From Parapristionchus giblindavisi (taxonomy: Eukaryota; Nematoda; Chromadorea; Rhabditida; Diplogasteridae): a DNA stretch of 64,000 nucleotides. Positions 32,701 through 51,811 of this stretch are shown here, piece after piece. Position numbers and translations under genes: made by a program. The stretch is taken from NCBI GenBank assembly GCA_943737045.1, contig CALSFV010000246.1, positions 124,001 to 188,000 of the forward strand. Direction: 5' to 3'. Every line of letters begins with the position of its first letter. Positions within the stretch are counted from its first letter, which is position 1. A model generated the notes under the pieces. The model worked only from the letters and a program-made list of their open reading frames with translations, searched no databases and was not told the DNA's origin.

Positions 32701-34271
32701 TGGCATAATCTCGAGGAAGGGCCACAACATCGATTTCAACCAGTTGTTGATCCGTTACTGTTATGCAGTAGTTTGTAAAAAATAATAACTCATGGAAAAA
32801 ATCAGGGTGTCCTATCATTATGTCGTGGTAAAATTTCGGAAAATCATTATTTTCTTATTTACTGGGAAATTGAATTTCCTTATACATTGGCTACTTTAGT
32901 TATCCAAGACGGGGATACAAATGGTATATACCTCTTTTGATTTCCATTCACCATTCGGGCGAAATCTTCAAATTTCAGGGGTTTCCTATAGTTATGTCGC
33001 GCACTGTATACATGAATGTGGTTTGTGTCGATCCTCATAATTACTTATTTAATTGTCATGAGAGATTTAAGAGTGACTGTTGAGGTGGATGGAGTTATTC
33101 TAACCGATGAAGAAAAAGTAGTTGGAGAACAAATGATACAAGAGAAATTGAGTAAATTGAAAAGAGAAGGAGAAGATAAAGAAAATGATCTTATTCAATA
33201 TCTATCTATTATGTGTCCATATCAAACGAATAATTCGCATAATTCTACTTTTGACGTTAAACTTATCAAGGTTACTTTGAGCTCATTTCTCAATATGATA
33301 TCATTTAATGTAGGTATTAGAGAAACGTCGTGAATATGAATCATCTCGATCAAGTTCACAATATGTATCAGATCATCTATATGAATCATCACAATCTATG
33401 GTCTTTTCATTATGATTCTCAGTTGACTGAATAATAGTTATTTTAGTCCCTTCCTCCTTCTATTCATTCTCCATACTCAAACTGGTCTACTGCTGTATTT
33501 TCAATGAATGCGCAAAATGTAAATCGAATTGAAAGGTGGGATTTAATGTGTAAAGATAAGAGAGATAAGATGTTAATGAGGTGTATTTGTAAGTGATCCA
33601 TCAAGAAGTACTACATTAAGAAGAGATGAGAAGGATTGTATTGATTCAATGGAGGTGAAGAAACCAATACCCAAACCTAGAATGACCAAGAATATAATAT
33701 ATGTGAATAGTGCAATGAAGATTCAATTATGGTGGAGAAGAATGAAAAGACAAAAGGATAAGATAAATAAGATGAATGAAATAAAAGGAATGAATGAAAT
33801 GATTATGAGATTGAATGGAATAGATAAAAAGATGAATCTATTGACTCAAACAGCACAAACACAAGTTGAATGTAGTGAGAGACTAGAGGAAATGATCACA
33901 ACACTCATTATGGTATTTATTCTTCTTAGTTAATACCATATCATATTGTTAATTGATAGAGAGTTAATCAATTGGAACTATTATTAACTCCTCCACCTCC
34001 TTCTGATATCAAATTAGAATACGGTAATAATGAATATCGATTGAATTGGAAAGCTCCACCACCTGTTCATTCTTATGAGGTACTTATTATTTATTTAATT
34101 CCAATAAATATAAGGGTATTTCAGTTATATGTAGATGGTAAATTAGAAGCTAAATTGAATGGTAGATCAACGTCATGTCTATTCTCTTCTCTGTCACCTA
34201 CTTCATGTATCCAACTACGATCGGTCACAGGCTATCTATCATCTAAATTGTCAAAACATGTTACTCTCTAA
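23727..34271 (+). CDS. Leucine-rich repeat, IQ motif and FN3-like domain protein
   Basis: Exons: 23727-23792, 23832-23945, 29051-29212, 29266-29361, 29406-29501, 29547-29690, about 33064-33270, 33314-33400, 33447-33535, 33594-33912, 33960-34079, 34125-34271. The N-terminal half has about five LRRs of the short SDS22-like type (LDISENELTRISSL, LDISFNKLIDLPQL, LNICGNNISSL, LNVSCNKISTL), then an LRR-cap-like stretch (DLRVTVEVDGVILTDEE). After a basic region comes an IQ-like MKIQLWWRRMKRQ with coiled coil. A C-terminal FN3-like fold (LNWKAPPP...LYVDGKLEA) ends the protein. LRR plus IQ recalls CEP97/LRRIQ centrosomal and ciliary proteins, but the FN3 end is not part of that pattern as I know it. 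The join 29690 to 33064 across a 3.2-kb transposon is off by one base: a missed exon, a sequence error or a lesion. Confidence 0.72.
23986..24546. mobile_element. 561-bp palindromic element, TA duplication
   Basis: TIR CCGTCAAAACGAAAAAAAGT and its inverse, flanked by TA (23984-23985, 24547-24548). It interrupts the left arm of the 5-kb foldback; the right arm lacks it. No coding capacity. Confidence 0.87.
25101..26558. mobile_element. 1.46-kb DNA transposon carrying a minus-strand ORF
   Basis: The ends TCGACCAACC / GGTTGGTCGA continue inward as inverted repeats of about 90 bp (for example 'ggttcgaattctcaacaac' at 25132 and inverted near 26500). It lies in the centre of the 5-kb foldback. The only plausible gene is the disrupted ORF at 25387-26381. 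No target duplication could be set with confidence. Confidence 0.75.
25387..26381 (-). pseudogene. Transposon protein of the uncharacterised 'PMGWAL' family, frameshifted
   Basis: Two overlapping minus-strand frames. The first (26381 down) has TTIKGISTLGHFEF and ISAWRFRGIGKGM. A shifted frame continues with RHIENGWHKIRPEKVSMFDF, then SKPMGWALRITKKGARYDPK and a basic tail with coiled-coil character. From memory, the order (GI..F.F....WR.YGIG.G; RH...G.H; PMGWAL) matches a large uncharacterised protein family found in invertebrate genomes, often with a C2H2-like region. The cysteines of that region are not evident here. The frame change near 25850 and loss of upstream sequence suggest a dead copy; an unrecognised intron is the alternative. 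The biochemical function of the family is unknown to me. Confidence 0.6.
26560..28476. mobile_element. 1.9-kb element with CCACTGGG-rich ends
   Basis: The inner ends 'ctctggtttttatttcccac' (26560) and 'gggagaaaaaaaccagag' (28459-28476) are inverted. Both flanks are packed with copies of CCAGTGGG/CCCACTGG (26575-26710; 28320-28455), which look like subterminal transposase-binding repeats. The interior (26760-28310) has no gene I recognise. It contains the palindrome at 27244-27412. Confidence 0.65.
27244..27412. repeat. Near-perfect 169-bp palindrome with splice-donor-like ends
   Basis: The arms read 'cactgagagcaaacttacct' and its inverse 'aggtaagtttgttctcagtg'. On each strand the outer arm contains CCAG|GTAAGT, a consensus 5' splice site, and the arms continue inward through 'tggcaaatcgttaccccgat'. 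The loop is about 20 nt. Confidence 0.8.
29878..30862. mobile_element. TCACGC-family foldback, copy 2
   Basis: TA|TCACGCCTGTCACGAGAG ... inverse |TA (TA at 29876-29877 and 30863-30864). The opposite arm of the host foldback (around 32925) reads 'gaggtatataccattt' without the insert, confirming the TA duplication. Same family as 16358-17816. Confidence 0.93.
30956..31600 (-). pseudogene. Tc1-like transposase C-terminal relic, left arm
   Basis: Minus-strand pieces in broken frames: VYKNTKQYASAAELKDGTKK, then WDDIESKVISTLYGSLPNR and DHNIDYQ. These correspond to the ending of Tc1-type transposases (short acidic helix, then SMP.R and a G....Y close). Stops and frame breaks throughout. The right arm (32373-32800, plus strand) is its mirror image. 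Confidence 0.65.
31699..32397. mobile_element. 699-bp hAT-like palindromic element
   Basis: TIR TAGGGTGGCGAGAATGACTC and inverse, flanked by an exact 8-bp duplication, ctccagac (31691-31698, 32398-32405). It sits between the two Tc1-like arms. Subarms pair at 31810-31960 with 32135-32290. No coding capacity. Confidence 0.9.
32373..32800 (+). pseudogene. Tc1-like transposase relic, right arm
   Basis: Mirror copy of the left-arm relic with its own mutations: NTKQYASATELKVRTK, then frame-shifted remains of the SLPNR segment. Differences between the arms show they have aged independently. Confidence 0.6.
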
Positions 34272-34451
34272 ATTGTAACTATATTTGTGCAAACGTGTAT
34301 GATTAGTATAATTTATTAAAAACGTTTGAATCGATTTACATAATGAATTGATTGAATGAAAAGCAAAATGAATGACAAATGATGAATGGGAATAATAAGA
34401 AGCACCACATCGAGGTATTCCAATATCACATATGAAGAAAGATCAATGAGA

Positions 34452-44203
<9,752 letters not shown>

Positions 44204-44327
44204 CCCTTCTTTCTTCTTATTCTTCTACAACATATCCACACTCAATACTTTCACCTATCAATCCAATAATTTAATAATACATTTCAGTAAGACATATTGC
44301 GTGGCAATATTATAAATACTAAGAAAA

Positions 44328-44398
<71 letters not shown>

Positions 44399-47049
44399 GT
44401 AACAAATGGCTATATAAGAGGCCAAAGAAGAAAGTGTCCCTAATGAGGTCATGGGAGAGCGAAGGAAAGAGAATGGGAATATTATCTCTAAACATCCTCA
44501 TATATAGTATAAAACACTATCTGAGAGAATTCAACAACTGGAATATTTCTTGGTATCGATGAAAAATGATTTTTTCTGTCTTATGTGTGATAATTACAGG
44601 CTCCATGAATGTAGTTCACTGGTACTTGGAAATTGCTTCCAATTGAAAATTCGCTTCAGGGGGTGACCACACAACGATTTGGCGCCTTTTCCTAAAAAGT
44701 TTATTTCGAATCCAATCGATTCGGGAGTGGATGCAATCGACTCCTTGCCTAATTCTAAGAAACTATTGTCGAGGAGAGTTTTTTGATCAACGGTCAACGA
44801 AGGCTGGAATCAGGAAATTTCGAAAAAAAATTCACATTAAATTAATTCTCACTATTTTCCCATGGAGAAAGTAAATTTTTTATTTGCTCAATCGCTTCTA
44901 CATATCATAACACATCTTCAGTTTAAAAAGTGTAATTTATAAAAAATGGGAAATTTATGCGCGAATCAATTTTGTTCGTTGAACTTAATTGTGGTGAGGA
45001 TTGGCGACTTTTCATAAAAAGTTTATTTCGAATCTAATCGATTCGGGAGTGGGCGCATTCGAATCCTTGACTAATTCTAAAAAACTATTGCTGAGGAGAG
45101 TTTTTCGATCAACGTTCAACGAACGCTGGAATTGGTAATTTTCGAAAAAAATGTTTACATTAAATTAATTCTCACTATTTTCCCATGGCGAATGTAAACT
45201 TTTTATTTGCTCAATCGCTGCTACATATCATAAGCGCGTATACGAATAAGTAAATAGAATAAAAATTACATCACAATGATGATTAGAATAGTGAACAACA
45301 CTGCCCAACTACAGCTACACTCCGAACCACCGGATGAACAGTCAAATACTCGTGTCATTGCGTTGAAATACGCACGAAACAAGCAGAAAAGCGACAAAAA
45401 ATTGATTAGGAAATCTCGCCTTCTTGCCCTTACCGTAATTCCTCACCATAATTCATACAACAACGACAAAATTGATTCGAACACAAATTTATACTTTTTT
45501 ATAAATTACACTTTTTTAACTGAAGATGTGTTATGATATGTAGCAGCGATTGAGCAGATAAAAAGTTTACATTCGCCATGGGAAAACTGTGAGAATTAAT
45601 TTAATGTAAACATTTTTTTTCGAAAATTACCAATTCCAGCGTTCGTTGACCGTTGATCGAAAAACTCTAATCAGCAATAGTTTCTTAGAATTAGTCAAGG
45701 ATTCGAATGCGCCCACTCCCGAATCGATTAGATTCGAAATAAACTTTTTATGAAAAGTCGCCAATCCTCACCACAATTAAGTTCAACGAACAAAATTGAT
45801 TCGCGCATAAATTTCCCATTTTTTATAAATTACACTTTTTAAACTGAAGATGTGTTATGATATGTAGAAGCGATTGAGCAAATAAAAAATTTACTTTCTC
45901 CATGGGAAAATAGTGAGAATTAATTTAATGTGAATTTTTTTTCGAAATTTCCTGATTCCAGCCTTCGTTGACCGTTGATCAAAAAACTCTCCTCGACAAT
46001 AGTTTCTTAGAATTAGGCAAGGAGTCGATTGCATCCACTCCCGAATCGATTGGATTCGAAATAAACTTTTTAGGAAAAGGCGCCAAATCGTTGTGTGGTC
46101 ACCCCCTGAAGCGAATTTTCAATTGGAAGCAATTTCCAAGTACCAGTGAACTACACTCATTGAGCTTGTAATTATCATACATAAAACAGAAAATTCTATT
46201 TTTCGGCGATACCGCACCTATGTCGATTTTCTAAGATACCGTGTTGTATACGTATATACAAATCATGCAACATAATACAGGTATTGTCTACTCGATTCCA
46301 TTGTTTCAATCAAAGCACATTTCGCATATGGGTAGCAACACATTAGAAGTAGAGTTATAGAAGTGTAGGCTTCAACAAATGGCTTTACAAATGTTCTCAT
46401 AGATTTTTCGTAATCTTTTAATGGCAATTAGAAAAAAACAGAAGATTAAAGATGCGCAAAAGGACGACAAAAACGAGAGGAGAGAATCAATGGAGATATT
46501 TATCGATTATATGCCAAAAACAAAAAAAAATCATCAAAACAGATCAGAAAAATATACATGCAAATTAAAGTGAAATTCAATTGACCCGGTCCATTAAAAT
46601 GCTAAATGTAGACACACGCGACGCCTCTGTGTCTTTTCCTACGCACTCTACTTGTACACCACCCTTACACTATAATTCCTAGTCGTATTTCACTAGGTCA
46701 TTTTGTATTTTTATATTGTTCATTCGAGTTTTACAATTAAAGAAAATGAATTTGGTAACATTAGCACGTTCTGTTATATGTCCATTCATTCTTGGAGGAT
46801 AAATCGATGGTTACCGTCAAGTAACATTAGTCTACAGTAATTGCGGCAAATTCACTTAGTATTCGCTGTGCCTTTCATAACGACACAATTCGCTGCAGGT
46901 TACCGTAGCCGAACCTGATATTGATTTTTCACTTTGTTTACCCGGTTAAAAATAATAGTATTCGATTATTCTTTTATTTGTTTTTAATTTCCGCAACCGT
47001 TTATTTCATTTTGTTTTAAGGTCATTTCTATGCCTTCAACGAGTGTATC
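44204..47049. other. Divergent intergenic region between src-1 and WDTC1
   Basis: Contains a TA microsatellite (about 44332-44393), the large quartet inverted repeat 44548-46213, and 46214-47049 without repeats or exons that I can see. Both promoters must be here. 'ttgttttaag' at 47013-47022, just before the WDTC1 start, may be a trans-splice acceptor. Confidence 0.5.
44548..46213. repeat. Inverted repeat of a tandem duplication (four related units)
   Basis: Each arm has two diverged units of about 330 bp sharing 'aaaaagtttatttcgaatc', 'aatcgattcgggagtgg' and 'gaggagagtttttt'. The right arm (45580-46213) mirrors the left (44548-45230). The outer 100 bp with 'ggtgaccacacaacgatttg' occurs once per arm. 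A loop of about 350 bp separates the arms. Confidence 0.85.
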
Positions 47050-49296
47050 ATGAATCCCAAACTTATCTGGGATCGAGAGCTAGGATATATAACAACGTTG
47101 AGCAGCAAAGATATATTTTCCGGTGAAGATGTTGTGCAGCGTTTAGATTTGTATAGGGCCATTGAAGGACATAGTGGCTGTGTAAATACTCTGAGATGGA
47201 ATAAACTCGGATCGTGAGTTTATAATGTAATATAATTCAATCAAAGATGCTCCTATTTAGAATGCTTGCTTCGGGTTCTGATGACAAGTCTATTAAGATT
47301 TGGGACTGTGAAGGTACTCTACTCAATTCTTTCGAAACTTCTCATACGGGCAATATTTTTGGAGTTGAATTTCTACCTGGGATGGATGATAGGTGGGATG
47401 ATTCTCATTAATATTAATGAAATGAATACATTGAAGATTTGTTACGTCTTGTGCTGCAGATTGTCGTGTTATTTTAACTGATATTGAGAGAAAATATGAA
47501 CTCTCGTCTTGGGAGACAAGAGGACGAGTCAAGAAAATGGCCACAACTCATTTCTCTCCTAAACAAGTTTGGTCTATTTCTGAAGATCAATTTGTCCGGT
47601 TAGGAGTTCATTATATACAAGAAGATTTGAAATGTTTACAGGTTGCATGATTGTCGCGATCATACTGCGGTTAGTATGTTTAGTCTTAATCATAAAGGAA
47701 AAACTATCGATGCTTCACCTAATAAGTTATGATAAGAGAAAAATGCGAATAAGACATGTCGTAATATAGGCCTTACTATATAGCTGTTGGAAGTGAACAT
47801 GCTGCTGTTGCTATATATGATCAAAGAAAGACTAATAGACCTATGATCAAGTTGTGTCCAGGTATATCCAATAAGCTAAACAGAAGTAAACAACAATAAT
47901 ACACGACAGCTGATAAACATATTGAAGCTCCTCTATATGTTACTCATCTACAATTTTCCCGTAAGACGAATCATATTCTGGCTAACTACGGAAGGTTTAT
48001 ATTCTTCATCTATCATGAATAAGAGTTCTTCTTCTATAGAGCTTCTTTATATCTATTTAACTTGGATAACGACCTCAATGATCCTTCGTCATTTATCAAT
48101 AAGATCGATAAGGTTGTTCTAAAGAAAGATTCCATTGAAATTAACAAAATTATTTGAGTTGAAAGATACAGTTTGCGTTGAAATGTCTGATGTAGATAAT
48201 AATGTAATAGATGAAGAATCTCTCATGGAGCAATCTTCAAATTTAATTTCAAATATGAAATATATGGAAGCTATTAATCTGCTCACACGGTCTCTTAAAC
48301 AAACCAGTATGTCTATTATCCATATTTTTTGATATAATGGCTTAATTGATAATAGGCTGGAGTAGAGAACAAAAAGCGATGTTTTTCTTGAAAAGAGCAG
48401 ATGCATATATGAAGAGAAAGATGGAAGGAGACTCGTATGTTATTTCCTCATTTTGTATTTCTTTCTTTGATATTTTCTATTTAGATATTCATCTGCTCGT
48501 GATACAGTTGATGCTGCACTCCTTATTCCTAATGACCATCGTCCAATTCGTTCCCTCATCTCTATTCTTCTTACTATGGAACAAACTAATCTTGCTCTAG
48601 AAGTTATCAACCTATTTAAGTCAAGGTTATCATTATATCGCGTTTATCGATTATATCTATATTTCTAGATTTCCCGATGAAGGAGCCAAAGATGATATAA
48701 AGGAAGTAGAAGATGCATTCGATCAATTAAGTAGAGCATCAACTAGACCCAAAGATATTAGAAAAGCACTACGTAGTAGAAGAGATTATGAATCGCGTTA
48801 TACTGGACATACAAATGCTAATACGGATATCAAGGTGCATATAATATGTAATGCCATCATTCTTGTTATATGTTGAGGAAGCAACATTCTTTGGTCCAAA
48901 TGAAGAATATATCATTACTGGATGTGATTCTGGCCATATATTTATATATAATCGTAACTTATGTAATATAGAGACACTTCTCAAGGTGCTTTTCGAACAC
49001 TAGTTTTTAATTTAAAAAAGTATTATTGCGTTTAGGGTGATTCATCAGTAACAAATATTGTACAGCCCCATCCATTCCTTCCACTAATAGCTTCATCTGG
49101 TTTGGATCCATCCATTCTTCTATGGTCTCCATACAACCATGGAGAGATGCCTCTTCCTTCACATTCTTCAAGACGTATTCATTATTCACAAGCGGAAGAT
49201 ACCCTAACAAGGAATACAACAAGAAATCTAATAAGGGAGTTGGTCCTACTTCAAAGATTAGAAAGTAGGGAGAGGCCTGACTGTTTGGCTAGTTGA
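47050..49296 (+). CDS. WDTC1: WD40-TPR protein WDTC1/DCAF9
   Basis: Family role: substrate receptor of the CUL4-DDB1 ubiquitin ligase, linked to chromatin and fat regulation in animals. Exons: 47050-47213, 47261-47392, 47437-47598, 47642-47725, 47770-47861, 47910-47994, 48040-48087, 48125-48306, 48356-48434, 48485-48625, 48669-48834, 48878-48985, 49036-49296; in frame to 567 residues. N-terminal WD repeats: IEGHSGCVNTLRWNKLGS, MLASGSDDKSIKIWD, SHTGNIFGVEFLP. A central TPR block follows (NLISNMKYMEAINLLTRSL, KRADAYMKRKMEGD). Then come the signature YESRYTGHTNANTDIKE and two final WD repeats (ATFFGPNEEYIITGCDSG, ASSGLDPSILLWSP). All introns are ordinary; no element has entered this gene. The start follows a possible SL acceptor and a short overlapping upstream ORF. 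Confidence 0.93.
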
Positions 49297-49609
49297 ATTT
49301 AAATTTCACTTTACTATTGCTGATTCACTTGATGTACATACAATGACATAAACAAATGACATAATAAGCGAATAAAGGCGGCTAGGTGTTATACAAGTGT
49401 TGAATAAATAGTATCACAGACTTTGAATGATTGCAATAGGTACACATTTGACATGATTGAAGGAAGGTACAGGGGATAAGCTGAGATGTAAGTAACTACG
49501 AGGTAGAGATACCATCTAACGACTAGAAATATTATTTGGGATTGACTATCGATTAAAGAAGATTGTAGACATGGCAAAATAATTGGCTATAAATTGTTAT
49601 GTAAGTATG
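49297..49609. other. Convergent intergenic spacer
   Basis: 313 bp between the stops of WDTC1 and the galactosyltransferase. AT-rich, no repeats or exons recognised. Confidence 0.4.
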
Positions 49610-50984
49610 TCAGCAAGAAGGGAATGTTCTACGGAGTGCTTGGATTGACTCATCATACAGTAGATCAACAACTATTTTAGTAAATAATGTTCGTTTCTCA
49701 GAAGAAACAACATTATAATTGAGTGAAGATAAACCATCAGTCATCCATCGTCTTTCGGTTTTACCCATTAGTTTATATCTGCATCTATAGATATACCCAT
49801 ATTATAATAACGATGAACAATACATATGATTAGTTACTTATTGATTTTGTTGCTGCTCTCATGAGAATGCTTAATCATCTTATACCGTGCAATATTGGCA
49901 GGATATCTTGAAATCTTATATCCAGCAATAACAACTCTTCAACATATTTTTTAAATAAGCAAAAAAAAGAATATAGTTGATTACCTAGTACTTAAATCAT
50001 CATCCTCTCCTCCCCAACCCCAGTAATCATTAGAGAATCCATTTATTTTCTCCACTTGTTCCCTTGTCAAAGCTGATATACCACCAAATATCGATCCATA
50101 CGGTAATCTAAATATATCAATTTAAATTAAATAAAAATTGAAGTGATATCTCACTTATATTTGAATTTATCAACGGCGACACTCATATGACGTGGTTGGG
50201 ATGGACAAGAATATATGTTTCTATCATCTTCTGGTAATAGATCCACATCGTGAAAAATGAAACAATCCCATTCATAATCCTGCTATTTTATCCTTCATAG
50301 CACTAATGTAACAAAGAAATACCTTCAACGATTCTTGAAAACCAACATTCATGAGCTTTGCGCGATTGAATATTTGATCAGGAATCTATATTTGTATATG
50401 CTCTCGTAGTAAGTATTCTGATCAACAATATTTTTAAATTCATACTTGTTCAATGATGTATATTCCATAGTCGAGTTGCTGCTTTGCTAGCAATGAATGT
50501 AGGTTATGCAACAAGATACGAAGTTGTAGATCTCGAGCTCTACAAATCAAATAAGTATATATATATAGGCAACAAGATACCCACCTATATGGTACAATAA
50601 TTGCGACTTTGTGCCTTGATATGCATTGCTGAGGATAGCCATGACCACCAGTTCCATTAAGATGAGAATATAAGTTATCCAATTGATAATATGATGGTGC
50701 ATCCATCCATACACGAATAGGCCCCACTAATCCAGGAGGTGTAGAGGGACATGGTACACTTCTATTCATTATTGAACCATACCATAGCGATTCATTTATC
50801 ACCGTTGACACCTAAACTTTCATATTGTTGAACAATTATGTTAGCTGCATACCTCATCAATATTACGTGAGTAGTTTACATTGAAAGAAGATAATATAAT
50901 GAACGATGCGCCATTATTCACAGTGAAGTTCAATATTGTAGCAATGAGAAGCAAAACAATAACTATTTTCAAGCGAGGGTGCAT
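49610..50984 (-). CDS. Beta-1,4-galactosyltransferase-family glycosyltransferase
   Basis: Golgi type II enzyme that adds Gal or GalNAc in beta-1,4 linkage to GlcNAc-terminated glycans. Exons: 50984-50853, 50811-50585, 50539-50446, 50385-50323, 50279-50155, 50107-49985, 49936-49838, 49784-49610; in frame to 345 residues. MHPRLK is followed by a hydrophobic anchor (IVIVLLLIATIL). Then come the family blocks HKVAIIVPYR, QQLDYGIYIIEQ, FHDVDLLPEDD (DVD metal motif), YSCPSQPRHMSVAVDKF, IFGGISALT and NDYWGWGGEDDDLSTR (acceptor and catalytic region). It could be the nematode GalNAc-transferase BRE-4 or another B4GALT; the donor preference cannot be read here. Confidence 0.93.
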
Positions 50985-51811
50985 TCGATTGGCATTGGAT
51001 CCTCTCAATAAACGTATTATTTATTACCAAACAACACTACGATACAAGAAAAATCAAACAAAAAAATCCGTATTCACAACTCCACAATGTATAACCGGTA
51101 AATGGACAAGCAAATGGGAAAAAGCTCCGATTCGTCATGCACCAACACCACACTTTCTGAAGGCCTTATTTTATTCCTTCTCCGGTTTTGCAGGGTAATA
51201 TTACAGTAAGTAGCGCGCAAAAAGGAACTTACTTCTTACTTACTTTTTCGCTACATACTAATGAAATAGCAAAACAGTAACAAAAAAGTAAGTAAAAAGT
51301 AAGCTACTTGAAAGTACTTTTTGCGCGCTACTGTAATATTACCCTGCAAAACGTTGCATACTTGCGGAAAGCTTGCTCGCCAATCCCTGTGTACTTTTAA
51401 ACTGCTCACAACTCGAACATTAACAACTTTAAACTTTACAACTTTAACTGAACTTTAACATGCTCGAAATTGTCCATTCTTACCGTAACCACTTTTGAAA
51501 GAATTTTACTGACTTTGGAATTACGATCCCTATTATGATCATATACGCATCACAGTATTCTGGTCCAAGCCATTTTTCTTCCAAAGCAAGACAAAGGAGA
51601 AACCATTGTATTCGAGAGAGTTTGTATGTTGAGCGGTCGTTCTTGCTTTGAAAGTCATGAGAACGCTGTGGCATACTTGCTGCATACTCTGCATACATAC
51701 TGCATACATGATCTTACCCGCGAGTGCATGTGGTTTAAATTTTTTATGTCTGTGCTCTTTCTGTGGTTCTGTTTTGATATATTGTTGTTTTAATGTTTAA
51801 ATTGTAGACTA
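50985..51811. other. Intergenic region with one small MITE
   Basis: A divergent spacer between the galactosyltransferase and the 256-aa orphan gene. It contains the MITE 51191-51346. From 51400 to 51720 there are direct copies of 'gcatact' and 'aactttaac'. No exon seen. Confidence 0.4.
51191..51346. mobile_element. 156-bp TIR MITE
   Basis: CAGGGTAATATTACAGTAAG / inverse, with 'agcgcgcaaaaa' and 'ttttttgcgcgct' paired inside. The inverted repeat extends a few bases beyond (gttttg/caaaac). The interior is made of 'aagtaagta' runs. Non-coding. Confidence 0.8.

Larger units (their letters stand above)
29802..33006. mobile_element. 3.2-kb Tc1-like foldback in LRR gene's intron, with two inserts
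   Basis: TIR CAGTGGGCGACATAATGA / inverse of CAGTGCGCGACATAACTA, flanked by TA (29800-29801, 33007-33008). Both arms carry inverted remains of a Tc1/mariner-type transposase. The left arm is interrupted by a TCACGC foldback (29878-30862); the centre is interrupted by an 8-bp-duplicating element (31699-32397). Confidence 0.9.

Noticed and set aside
44332..44395. TA repeat as a regulatory element of src-1
   Set aside because: Simple microsatellite 130 bp upstream of the start; nothing beyond position suggests a role.
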